DNA of 9,121 bases. Source: an uncultured Blautia sp. Lineage in GTDB: Bacteria > Bacillota > Clostridia > Lachnospirales > Lachnospiraceae. Shown here piece after piece: positions 1 through 5,957 of this stretch. The DNA is taken from contig URYM01000059.1 in assembly GCA_900552095.1 (NCBI GenBank), forward strand, positions 1 through 9,121. The letters run 5' to 3'. The stretch's first letter is position 1; each line of letters begins with the position of its first letter. The position numbers and the translations under genes were made by a program. Under the pieces are notes generated by a model. That model saw only the letters and a program-made list of their open reading frames with translations, searched no databases and had not been told where the DNA came from.

Positions 1-32
1 CGTCGGCAGCGTCAGATGTGTATAAGAGACAG
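1..32 (+). other. Nextera/Tn5 sequencing adapter (artefact)
   Basis: These bases match the Illumina Nextera read-1 adapter lacking only its first T. Positions 14-32 are the 19-bp Tn5 mosaic end (AGATGTGTATAAGAGACAG). This is library sequence left by incomplete trimming, not genome. An ATG at position 16 inside it gives a spurious protein start reading MCIRDR. Biological sequence begins at about position 33. Confidence 0.98.
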
Positions 33-33
33 A

Positions 34-222
34 GATTATATCATTCTTATATGTTATTTCTTAAAGTTGTTGAAGGTGTCCAAAACTGAAATCAAAGCAT
101 TTATAAGAGAATTTGAAAAAATAACTAAAGAATATGAGGGGCAGGTTAGTTCTGCCGTAGCCGCAATCACCGTTCATCCAGACTTGTTTTCGCGGATGAC
201 AATATTAAAAAATTCAATCTAA
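34..222 (+). CDS. 3' fragment of an unrecognised gene
   Basis: An open frame runs from the first genomic codon to a TAA at 220-222, giving about 62 residues; the true start lies beyond the contig. The first 17 residues are hydrophobic and the remainder is polar and charged, including a Lys/Glu-rich stretch (EFEKITKEYEG) and a tail ending ILKNSI. I recognise no family. The codons are A+T-rich, unlike proC or the symporter. Frame 33 also stays open for 18 codons at the left edge, reading more like soluble protein (start RLYHSYML), so a frameshift or misassembly near position 85 is possible. It could be a gene tail or chance open frame. A promoter-like motif and terminator follow directly. Confidence 0.35.
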   Translation, partial: DYIILICYFLKLLKVSKTEIKAFIREFEKITKEYEGQVSSAVAAITVHPDLFSRMTILKNSI

Positions 223-226
223 TCTA

Positions 227-255
227 TTGCATATTTTTCGTTATTATAGTATATT
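227..255 (+). promoter_or_regulatory. Candidate sigma-A promoter for a short hairpin RNA
   Basis: TTGCAT (227-232) and TATATT (250-255) are separated by exactly 17 bp, just after the stop of the preceding open frame. A start near 262 would give a transcript of only about 65 nt, ending at the terminator at 326. The region is A+T-rich, so chance matches are expected; the exact spacing and position are the only support. Confidence 0.4.
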
Positions 256-261
256 ATTAAT

Positions 262-326
262 AGCAATTGGGGTATGTGTTTGCGGACACATACTTGGAGG
301 AGCCGGAGAAATCTGGCTCCTCTTTT
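262..326 (+). ncRNA. Putative small RNA: two hairpins and a terminator
   Basis: Two stem-loops sit side by side. The first pairs GTATGTGT (272-279) with ACACATAC (286-293), a perfect 8-bp stem with a 6-nt loop (ttgcgg). The second pairs 297-307 with 312-322, an 11-bp stem with one G-U pair and a GAAA tetraloop, then four T. A promoter-like motif lies at the right distance upstream and no open frame crosses the unit, so it looks like an autonomous RNA of about 65 nt. The simpler alternative is that the second hairpin is only the terminator of the upstream gene and the first is an extra 3'-end structure. I cannot place it in a known RNA family. Confidence 0.35.
297..326 (+). terminator. Strong intrinsic terminator with GAAA tetraloop
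   Basis: GAGGAGCCGGA (297-307) pairs with TCTGGCTCCTC (312-322) around a GAAA loop, followed by TTTT (323-326). It ends transcription of the upstream gene, the putative small RNA, or both. The rest of the gap to 419 is A+T-rich and holds only a 7-bp inverted repeat, ATTTCAG (328-334) with CTGAAAT (355-361). Confidence 0.8.
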
Positions 327-419
327 GATTTCAGGATATTTTTTATTTCAATGTCTGAAATTCTTTCGCACTATTCATCCCATCCACCCAGTTACATAAA
401 ATTACAATACTCTCTAAAT

Positions 420-896
420 TTACATTAATATATGTACGCCACCTTTTCGTCCTCCCAGTACCTTTTTTCCTTTCAGGTCTTCCCAGGAAAACTCCGGCAT
501 TTCCTCCCTGGCTACCAGAAAGTTTCCTGCCCTCTGCGTCAGCTGGGCAAAATTCATCACCGGATCCTTTCCGTCCTCCTGCCAGGCATAAATAGAAGCC
601 TCCGCTCCCATAAACCCGATATCGGCCTCCCCGGAGAGCACCGCTGTCATAGTCTTATCCGCCCCAAACCCGGTAACCAGTTCTACCTCCAGGCCCGATT
701 CCTCAAAATATCCTTTTTCCAGCGCTACATACTGAGGCGCATAAAAAATAGAATGTGCCACCTCATTTAAGGTTATTTTTTCCATCTCTCCTTCCTGTAC
801 CGCAGCGCCGGTCTCCTTTTCCTGTTCTGCACATCCGGTCAGAACAGCCGCCGCAGCCATCAGGCATCCCGCCAGCCAGACCATTTTCTTTTTCAT
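420..896 (-). pseudogene. Truncated ABC transporter substrate-binding lipoprotein (SsuA/NMT1-like)
   Basis: The 158-residue product starts with a lipoprotein signal peptide: Lys-rich start, hydrophobic core, lipobox LTGC with Cys22 as lipidation site. Next comes the first lobe of a periplasmic-binding-type domain of the SsuA/NMT1/THI5-like class, seen in FYAPQYVALEKGYF, GLEVELV and SGEADIGFMG. These proteins bind small substrates such as sulfonates or pyrimidines outside the cell for an ABC importer; the substrate cannot be told here. Relatives run to roughly 320-340 residues, but here similarity stops after GGRKGG (148-153) and the frame ends five codons later in A+T-rich sequence. The second lobe is missing, so the product is probably non-functional. 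AAGGAGG (903-909) supports the start; a TATAGT-like -10 lies upstream with no clear -35. Insertion, deletion or a chimeric contig end could explain the break; no permease or ATPase gene is in the window. Confidence 0.75.
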
Positions 897-962
897 CGTA
901 AACCTCCTTTTTCTCGATGCTATACTATATGTTTCCGCCGCCTTTTAAGTGACCGAAAGGGG

Positions 963-990
963 TTGTCAAAATCCTGCCGGAGGGTATAAT
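963..990 (+). promoter_or_regulatory. proC promoter
   Basis: TTGTCA (963-968), a 16-bp spacer and a perfect TATAAT (985-990). Transcription should begin near 997, leaving a leader of about 30 nt before the proC start. The broken lipoprotein gene is transcribed the other way from the same 131-bp gap. Confidence 0.75.
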
Positions 991-1027
991 GTAAGAAAAC
1001 AGCAGGTATATACAGGAGGAAAACGAC

Positions 1028-1819
1028 ATGAAACTTGGATTTATCGGATGCGGAAATATGGCCTCTGCCATGATCGGCGGTATTATCAAAAAGGGAATCG
1101 CAGCGAAAGATGAGATCATCGCTTCCGGGCGCTCCCAGTCAACAGCCGACCGGATCTCTGGACTTGGAATCCGCCGGGCCGAAAATAACAGTCAGGTAGT
1201 AGAGGAATCCCAGATCATTATTCTGGCTGTAAAACCTCAATATTATGAAGAAATCATTGAAGAAATCCGTCATCTTGCTTCCCCGGACAAGATTTTTGTA
1301 AGCATCGCTCCGGGCAAAACTCTCTCCTGGCTGGAGGAACGCTTCAAAAAACCGGTCAAACTGGTACGCACAATGCCGAACACCCCCGCCCAGGTAGGAG
1401 AAGGTATGAGCGCCTTGACACCGGGCAGACTGGTATCCGACGAAGAAGCTGATCTTGTCACCCGGATTTTCCGGGGATTCGGAGAAGCCGAACTGGTCAG
1501 CGAACCCCTGCAGGATGCCGTAGTGGGAGTCAGCGGAAGCGCTCCCGCCTACATTTTCATGCTAATTGAGGCTATGGCAGATGAGGCCGTGGCAGAAGGT
1601 ATGCCCCGCGCCCAGGCCTACCGCTTTGCCTCTCAGGCCGTTCTGGGGAGCGCCAGAATGGTTCTTGAAACCGGCAGGCACCCCGGTGAACTCAAAGATA
1701 TGGTCTGTTCCCCGGCCGGAACTACAATCCAGGCCGTAAAGATTCTGGAAAAAGAAGGGTTCCGCAGTGCCGTTATGGAAGCCATGCAGGTCTGCTGCGA
1801 GAAAGCCCGCTCCATGTAA
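1028..1819 (+). CDS. proC: Pyrroline-5-carboxylate reductase
   Basis: This cytosolic enzyme reduces 1-pyrroline-5-carboxylate to L-proline with NAD(P)H, the last step of proline synthesis. The 263 residues are the usual family length. An N-terminal Rossmann fold carries the nucleotide-binding motif GCGNMA (7-12). RTMPNTPAQVGEG (114-126) is the conserved central segment. The C-terminal helical dimerisation domain holds the family signature in parts: SGSAPAYIF (169-177), EAMADEA (181-187) and HPGELKDMVCSPAGTT (218-233). Many relatives read SPGGTT, so Ala230 is a mild variation. AGGAGG at 1014-1019, 8 nt before the ATG, fixes the start. The gene is monocistronic: its own promoter lies upstream and a long terminator follows, facing a convergent regulator gene. 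No other proline gene (proA, proB) is present. Confidence 0.96.
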   Translation: MKLGFIGCGNMASAMIGGIIKKGIAAKDEIIASGRSQSTADRISGLGIRRAENNSQVVEESQIIILAVKPQYYEEIIEEIRHLASPDKIFVSIAPGKTLSWLEERFKKPVKLVRTMPNTPAQVGEGMSALTPGRLVSDEEADLVTRIFRGFGEAELVSEPLQDAVVGVSGSAPAYIFMLIEAMADEAVAEGMPRAQAYRFASQAVLGSARMVLETGRHPGELKDMVCSPAGTTIQAVKILEKEGFRSAVMEAMQVCCEKARSM

Positions 1820-1854
1820 AAGCAGGCTTTCTCAAACGCACCTTCCAGAGTGAA

Positions 1855-1903
1855 GAAAGAAGCTGCGGCAGGAAGTCTTTCACATCCTGCCGCAGCTTCT
1901 TTC
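1855..1903. terminator. Bidirectional terminator between proC and the XRE gene
   Basis: A perfect 19-bp inverted repeat (1855-1873 with 1885-1903) encloses an 11-nt loop; the core is AAGCTGCGGCAGGA and its complement. On the + strand it is followed by ATTTTAT, and on the - strand by a T-rich CTTC run. It lies 35 bp after the proC stop and 3 bp after the convergent regulator stop, so it can serve both genes. Confidence 0.88.
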
Positions 1904-1906
1904 ATT

Positions 1907-2158
1907 TTATGGGGTATCTCGAAAGTCAAACAAATCTTTTACCGGTACCTCCAGCGCATCCGCAATATCAAAAAGCTTGCCAAGTGAAATAGAAGTTTTT
2001 CCGTTCGGAGCTTCTATATTGCTCATATGGGTTCGGCTGATTTGGACAGCTTCTGCCAGGTCCAGCTGCGTCATCCCACGGAGCTTCCGGTAGTAGGCAA
2101 TTGTCAGCCCCAACAGGCGAAAATCATTCATACGTTTGTAATCTGTACTTTCAGCCAT
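1907..2158 (-). CDS. Small XRE-family helix-turn-helix regulator
   Basis: The 83-residue protein is essentially one Cro/C1-type DNA-binding domain. Residues 14-29 form helix 1 (LLGLTIAYYRKLRG). TQLDLAEAVQISRTHMSNIE (30-49) is the helix-turn-helix with the recognition helix at about 41-49. A domain-closing segment follows (ISLGKLFDIADALEV, 57-71). There is no effector or dimerisation domain, as in other short XRE regulators. AAAGGAGG 8 nt upstream supports the start at 2158; a second Met at residue 10 is less well placed. A perfect 6-6-6 palindrome (2181-2198) covers the likely -10, so autorepression is a reasonable inference. It is convergent with proC and points away from the CYTH gene. No toxin partner, phage gene or conjugation gene adjoins it, so its targets are unknown. 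Confidence 0.88.
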   Translation of the reverse strand: MAESTDYKRMNDFRLLGLTIAYYRKLRGMTQLDLAEAVQISRTHMSNIEAPNGKTSISLGKLFDIADALEVPVKDLFDFRDTP

Positions 2159-2180
2159 TTTTGCAGCCTCCTTTCCTCTA

Positions 2181-2198
2181 TTGATATTATTGTATCAA
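2181..2198 (-). promoter_or_regulatory. Palindromic operator overlapping the XRE gene -10
   Basis: TTGATA-TTATTG-TATCAA is a perfect inverted repeat of 6-bp arms with a 6-bp spacer, 22 bp upstream of the regulator start. On the - strand it contains TACAAT (2189-2194), a good -10 hexamer; the matching -35 is weak. An XRE dimer bound here would block its own promoter. That is inferred from geometry only. Confidence 0.55.
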
Positions 2199-2284
2199 GA
2201 AGCGGGGAAAGCTAAACAAAATCACATCTGACAAATGCAAAATAAAACGTGGTATATTGTCTCATTAAACACATTTTTGCAATA

Positions 2285-2734
2285 TCATAATGGATTTTCA
2301 CTTAATTTACTGTTGTGATAACGGCCGGAAAAAGTCACTTCTTCCCCGAACCATTCCGGAGGTTCAAAGCCCTCTGCCATGTTCCGATCCGGAAATTCCA
2401 CCTCCGCCATGCAAAGCCCCTCATGGGCACCGTGAAACACATCCAGCTCCACCGTAAGCCCGCTCTCCAGAGGAATCAGATAACGGGTTTTTTCAATCAG
2501 AAGCCCGTCTGTCTTCTCCTTCAGATGCTCATATGCTTCCCTGGTCAGCGGAAGATTGTATTCTTCCCTCACCATCATCCCTTTCGATTTGTAGGTCAGA
2601 ATCCATTCTTCATCCTGCCTGCGGATCCGCACCACCGGCTCCCGGCAGAGATACCCCTGTTCGATTTCATGACTGCTGTAACACTCCAGATTCTCCGGAA
2701 GAACCGGAATCAGAAATTTTCGTTCTATTTCCAT
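2285..2734 (-). CDS. CYTH-domain protein (triphosphate tunnel metalloenzyme superfamily)
   Basis: The 149 residues span a single CYTH domain, the beta-barrel tunnel fold that binds triphosphates and divalent metal; members include inorganic triphosphatases and class IV adenylate cyclases. The diagnostic N-terminal EIERK (ExExK, residues 2-6) is intact. Paired charged residues lining the tunnel follow: RIRR (36-39), YKSK (48-51), EE (57-58), EKTR (81-84), ELD (96-98) and AEVEF (110-114). The short length and absence of a CHAD domain favour a small CYTH phosphohydrolase over a cyclase, but the substrate cannot be read from sequence. AAGGAG 6 nt upstream supports the start at 2734. It begins 16 bp after the CmpB-like gene and is probably its operon partner. 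The following 126 bp hold only a weak imperfect stem, not a convincing terminator. Confidence 0.88.
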   Translation of the reverse strand: MEIERKFLIPVLPENLECYSSHEIEQGYLCREPVVRIRRQDEEWILTYKSKGMMVREEYNLPLTREAYEHLKEKTDGLLIEKTRYLIPLESGLTVELDVFHGAHEGLCMAEVEFPDRNMAEGFEPPEWFGEEVTFSGRYHNSKLSENPL

Positions 2735-2750
2735 TTTTTACTCCTTTTTA

Positions 2751-3329
2751 TCATGGTACCCGCGCGGAGGACATCCCGCTCACTGCAGTGGTAATCCCCT
2801 CTCCCATATTTGGATGTACAAACGACTGCAGCAGATCTGCTGTGAAAAGAAATACTAGTATCAGACATAAAATCTCCAGTACCCTCTGATTTCTCCCAGC
2901 CAGAAACCTTTCTGCGGCCGGAAGCACCAACCGTACCAGAATAAGACCTCCTGCCCCGAAAATCAGCAGTCCCGCCAGGCAGACTCTCCCCTGAATCTGA
3001 AATCTCAGATCACTGTAGTCCCACCATCTCACCTGATAAACCGTTTCCAGATACCAGCCCGTCATATATTCCATCAGGCCGCACAGTGCCATCGTCATGA
3101 GAAAGAGTCTGGCCGGTTTATCCCGGTATTTTCCCAGAAATAATACAATCAGCACACTGCCGGAGCCATAGATTGGAAGCCACGGGCCGCTCAAAACACC
3201 TCTTTTTACAAACACCCCGTCCTCCACCAGATGGATTGCCACTTCCCAGATCCAGCCTGCAAACGACATCAGCACAAAAATGATAACCAAAAGCTCCAGT
3301 TTCTTCTTCCATCTCTCCGCCTTCTTCAT
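2751..3329 (-). CDS. CmpB-family integral membrane protein (putative ABC transporter permease)
   Basis: The 192-residue protein has about five hydrophobic segments (roughly 10-30, 52-67, 73-92, 115-137, 149-168). It carries the hallmarks of the ABC_trans_CmpB family (PF06541): FAGWIWEV (23-30), RGVLSGPWLPIYG (43-55), EYMTGWYLE (87-95) and RWWDYSD (101-107). The family is annotated as a putative ABC permease, but its biochemical role is not established and no ATPase gene is nearby. The frame can be read up to 3416, but AGGAGGGG just before the ATG at 3329 marks the real start; the 29 upstream codons look non-coding. It lies 119 bp after the C39-like peptidase gene and 16 bp before the CYTH gene. 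The C-terminus (SGMSSARVP) is short and polar. Confidence 0.85.
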   Translation of the reverse strand: MKKAERWKKKLELLVIIFVLMSFAGWIWEVAIHLVEDGVFVKRGVLSGPWLPIYGSGSVLIVLFLGKYRDKPARLFLMTMALCGLMEYMTGWYLETVYQVRWWDYSDLRFQIQGRVCLAGLLIFGAGGLILVRLVLPAAERFLAGRNQRVLEILCLILVFLFTADLLQSFVHPNMGEGITTAVSGMSSARVP

Positions 3330-3371
3330 ATTTTTCCCCTCCTGCCTGCTTCCATACTTTCCAATTCTATA

Positions 3372-3425
3372 AAAGTATTTTACAGAGAAGTTTTTCATAT
3401 TCAGAAAAAGAAACAAAAATACTTT
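3372..3425 (-). repeat. A+T-rich intercistronic stem-loop
   Basis: In the 119-bp gap between the peptidase and CmpB-like genes, AAAGTATTTT (3372-3381) is repeated inverted as AAAATACTTT (3416-3425). A second small inverted repeat (TTTTTC/GAAAAA) nests inside. In the - strand transcript this could form a stacked hairpin. No U-tract follows, so it is not a standard terminator; it might protect or attenuate the message. A weak promoter in this A+T-rich gap cannot be excluded. Confidence 0.4.
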
Positions 3426-3448
3426 CTGGCGCTTTTCTTAAAATTTTT

Positions 3449-4243
3449 TTAATTCTCTTTGTTGTATATGGCCAGCGCCTGCTGTCCCAGCTCCCGGTAA
3501 GGTCCCTGCACTTCATCCCGGTGATAGGCCACTTCCGCCTCTCCCTGCGGATCATGGAAAAACAGATAATCTCCCTGATATCCGATCAGAAGAAGACAGT
3601 GTTCTCCCTGCGGCCAGAAATAGGGAGTTGTCTTCCCCTCAATATACCAGGAATCCCGATATGTGATCTCCTTCATCCCGGAACTGGCCCACAGAATGAC
3701 CGGGATCCCCCGGTCAATCTCTTCCTTCAGCTCTTCCAGGGTACTCCCGGTAAGGTCGGAAACTGCAAGCGACGGATCCCCCTTGTCCAGGATCACCGAC
3801 TTCAGCGCCTCCCGGATCACCGGAGCAAAACATCCATACCCCGAGCTGCTGGCCGGATTTCCCGCAAAACTCTTCCCCGGATCGGGCCCCCACATCTTGC
3901 CGCCTTTCTCGTAAACCTCCTCCATAGGCAGATAAGAAAGAAACTCCTCCGCCGTCAGGTCTATTCCCTCCTGCTCCAGAGCCATCAGCGCGGCAGTCAT
4001 CTCACACCCGGCAGGATATCCCAGTTCATCCTGATTCAAATAGGGAACATCGAGAAGCACTCTCTCCCGCTCCTCCACTGTCCGTCCGGAATCTCCCCGC
4101 TCCTCTGCCCACTCCAGAACCAGTCCGGGAATCCCCAGCTCATAGGCATACCAGCCCAGTCCCAGAATCATAAGAAACAGAAGGAGGCGGAACAGACGCC
4201 CCGCCCTCCTTTTTGTTTTACTTGCTCTTTTCTTTTCGTCCAT
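3449..4243 (-). CDS. Membrane-anchored C39-like cysteine peptidase
   Basis: The 264-residue protein has a basic N-terminus, one membrane segment (about 16-35) and an outward-facing domain of the Peptidase_C39_2 (papain-like) type. Catalytic features are visible: VPYLNQ (66-71) with oxyanion Gln71, PAGCEMTAALM (77-87) with nucleophile Cys80, GEHCLLLIGY (213-222) with His215, and FFHDPQG (228-234) with Asp231. This looks catalytically complete. The family includes putative peptidases and amidases acting at the cell surface; the substrate is unknown. It has no ABC transporter domains, so it is not a bacteriocin-processing exporter. The frame extends to 4300, but the ATG at 4243 follows AGAAGG and starts 10 nt after the symporter stop, whereas the upstream part overlaps the symporter. 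Tight spacing suggests co-transcription with the glycine-controlled symporter, so surface peptide hydrolysis feeding amino-acid uptake is one possible link. Confidence 0.85.
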   Translation of the reverse strand: MDEKKRASKTKRRAGRLFRLLLFLMILGLGWYAYELGIPGLVLEWAEERGDSGRTVEERERVLLDVPYLNQDELGYPAGCEMTAALMALEQEGIDLTAEEFLSYLPMEEVYEKGGKMWGPDPGKSFAGNPASSSGYGCFAPVIREALKSVILDKGDPSLAVSDLTGSTLEELKEEIDRGIPVILWASSGMKEITYRDSWYIEGKTTPYFWPQGEHCLLLIGYQGDYLFFHDPQGEAEVAYHRDEVQGPYRELGQQALAIYNKEN

Positions 4244-4253
4244 AACCCTTCTT

Positions 4254-5618
4254 TTATTTTTTCTGTTTCTTCTGGTAATCCTTATGCAGGCTGTAGACAA
4301 TTCCCGCCCCTGCCAAAAGGGCGATCAGGTTCGGCAGCACCATCAGGCCGTTGAACATATCCGACATATTCCATACCAGATCTACATGAAGCGTAGATCC
4401 CAGCAGAACAAACAGGATAACCAGAACAGAATACACTTTCACCGCTTTTTTTCCAAACAGATCCTTGACATTTACCTCGCCGAAGAAATACCACCCAATA
4501 ATTGTGGTAAAAGCAAAAAACAACATACAGATTGCAATAAATATTTTTCCGAAAGAGCCAAAGGCAGAGTCAAATGCGCTCTGTGCCAGCTCAGATCCGG
4601 TCAGGCCATTTCCCAGCACACCAGTAGAAAGGATAACCAGCGCGGTCAGCGTCAGAATAATAAAGGTATCGATGAAAACACCCATCATGGCAATTACACC
4701 CTGATCTGCCGGATGATCTACCTTTGCAATCGCGTGGGCATGAGGAGTAGATCCCATACCGGCCTCATTGGAAAACAGTCCCCGGGCAACACCGTAACGC
4801 ATTGCCTGCTGAACGCCCACACCCAGGGCTCCGCCCATCACCGCCTGCGGATTAAAGGCTCCCACAAAGATGTCGTGAAAAGCCTGCCCCACACCGCTTC
4901 CATTCATAAACAGGATGATCAGACAGCCAATCATGTAAAATGCCGCCATAATCGGAACAATTTTCTCTGTCACCCGGGCAATTCTCTGTACGCCGCCCAG
5001 GAAGATAACAGCTGCTACAGCCGCCACACAGATTCCCACGATCCAGGGTTTTACATGAAAAGCGTTTGCAAATGACACTCCGATAGAGTTTGACTGCACC
5101 ATATTGCCCATGAAGCCCAGCGCAAGGATAATAGCCACTGAGAAAAACCCGGCCAGAAATCTGCCAAACTTTCCTTTAAAAATATAACGGATATAGTAAA
5201 CCGGACCACCCACCAGCTGACCGTCTTTCGTCTGCCTGGTCTTCTGCGCCAGGATTGCCTCCGCATAGATTGTAGCCATGCCAAAGAACGCAGAGACCCA
5301 CATCCAGAAAATAGCTCCCGGTCCGCCGGAAGCCAGAGCTGTCGCGGCTCCTGCAATATTTCCCGTTCCCACCTGAGCTGCAATAGCTGTAGTCAGTGCC
5401 TGGAAAGAACTAAGGCCGTCCTTGTGATCCTTCCCATGCAGGGAAAAATTACCGAACATTTTCTTTAACCCGCTTCCAAACTTCCGGATCTGGACAAACC
5501 CCAGACGGAAGGTGAAGAAAATCCCGGTTCCCACCAGCAGAAAAATCAGGGCATAATCCCATAATACTTTGTTTACGATCTGTACAACGGATTCGATTGT
5601 ACTCATTACTGCATCCAT
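4254..5618 (-). CDS. AGCS-family sodium:alanine/glycine symporter
   Basis: The 454-residue inner-membrane protein imports alanine or glycine with Na+ (or H+). Length and hydrophobic pattern fit the alanine-or-glycine:cation symporter family with about 10-11 membrane helices. Conserved motifs include QVGTGNIAGAA (82-92), GGPGAIFWMW (98-107), IYAEAILAQ (117-125) and NEAGMGSTPHAHA near the middle. The C-terminus is short and basic (YQKKQKK). GAGGAGGAG just upstream fixes the start at 5618. The leader of about 330 nt carries a tandem glycine riboswitch with terminator and begins at a consensus promoter, which argues that glycine is the physiological ligand or substrate. The peptidase gene follows after 10 nt. 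Homologues are called alsT, agcS or dagA; which name applies is not clear. Confidence 0.95.
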   Translation of the reverse strand: MDAVMSTIESVVQIVNKVLWDYALIFLLVGTGIFFTFRLGFVQIRKFGSGLKKMFGNFSLHGKDHKDGLSSFQALTTAIAAQVGTGNIAGAATALASGGPGAIFWMWVSAFFGMATIYAEAILAQKTRQTKDGQLVGGPVYYIRYIFKGKFGRFLAGFFSVAIILALGFMGNMVQSNSIGVSFANAFHVKPWIVGICVAAVAAVIFLGGVQRIARVTEKIVPIMAAFYMIGCLIILFMNGSGVGQAFHDIFVGAFNPQAVMGGALGVGVQQAMRYGVARGLFSNEAGMGSTPHAHAIAKVDHPADQGVIAMMGVFIDTFIILTLTALVILSTGVLGNGLTGSELAQSAFDSAFGSFGKIFIAICMLFFAFTTIIGWYFFGEVNVKDLFGKKAVKVYSVLVILFVLLGSTLHVDLVWNMSDMFNGLMVLPNLIALLAGAGIVYSLHKDYQKKQKK

Positions 5619-5680
5619 TTTTTCTCCTCCTCATATTGCTCCGGGGAACAGGACACAGACCGTGAATACCTTTCCTGCGA

Positions 5681-5711
5681 AAGAAAAAGGAGCCGACTGC
5701 AAGCCAACTCC
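5681..5711 (-). terminator. Riboswitch expression-platform terminator
   Basis: On the - strand GGAGTTGGC, loop TTGCA and GTCGGCTCC form a 9-bp stem (5689-5711) followed by TTTTTCTT (5681-5688). It lies between the second glycine aptamer and the symporter ribosome binding site, so transcription stops here unless it is disrupted. This is the likely regulatory decision point. Confidence 0.8.
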
Positions 5712-5724
5712 GGATATATCACCC

Positions 5725-5751
5725 AAAAGAAAGACGTCCCACACATCTTTC
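5725..5751 (-). promoter_or_regulatory. Second hairpin of the riboswitch expression platform
   Basis: On the - strand GAAAGATGT and ACGTCTTTC form a 9-bp stem with one G-U pair around GTGGG (5729-5751), followed by TTTT then GGG. It begins 9 nt after the second aptamer. The broken U-run makes it a weaker terminator than the downstream hairpin; it may be an extra terminator or part of the switching fold. Confidence 0.5.
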
Positions 5752-5760
5752 TTCCTTTTA

Positions 5761-5926
5761 CACTGTCCTTTTGCCTGAGAGATTCATGGATCCAGATCCA
5801 CTTACACCTTCGGCACCCGCAAACGGGATTCTCCAGAGAGCCATCCAACTGCAGTCCTTATCCGCTTCTCTTCGGACACCTGAGAGTATTACTCCTTCGG
5901 TGAGCTATCCGCTGCTTTCCTGCAGT
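5761..5926 (-). promoter_or_regulatory. Tandem glycine riboswitch
   Basis: Read on the - strand, two glycine-type aptamers lie in tandem. Aptamer 1 (5848-5926) is closed by ACTGCAG/CTGCAGT and contains CACCGAAGGAG and ACTCTCAGG; its usual AGGTAAAAGGAC segment is expanded by a small hairpin (GTCCG/CGGAT) before AAGGAC. Aptamer 2 (5761-5845) contains CTCTGGAGA, GGTGCCGAAGG and the hallmark CTCTCAGGCAAAAGGACAG. The linker is a few nucleotides, typical of tandem glycine switches. It lies in the leader of the AGCS symporter with terminators after it. Glycine riboswitches upstream of symporters can act as OFF switches to limit uptake, unlike the ON switch of gcvT operons; polarity here cannot be settled by eye. 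Confidence 0.93.
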
Positions 5927-5957
5927 CTTCCACTGGCTAATATTTAATTCATGAGGT

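Noticed and set aside
33..432. Insertion sequence end with transposase tail
   Set aside because: No transposase motif, terminal inverted repeat or target duplication is visible; the hairpins are explained by a terminator or small RNA.
3330..3416. Longer CmpB-family protein starting at 3416
   Set aside because: The extra 29 codons are A+T-rich and outside the family; AGGAGGGG marks the ATG at 3329.
4244..4300. C39-like peptidase starting at 4300 within the symporter gene
   Set aside because: It would overlap the symporter by about 47 bp; a ribosome binding site and membrane-protein-like N-terminus favour the ATG at 4243.
3521..5075. Long + strand open frames (277 and 263 codons) opposite the peptidase and symporter
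   Set aside because: They mirror well-supported genes, have Pro/Arg/His/Gln-rich low-information sequence, and lack ribosome binding sites.
5606..5848. An 80-codon - strand frame across the symporter leader
   Set aside because: It is made of riboswitch aptamer 2 and terminator sequence; RNA structure explains the conservation.
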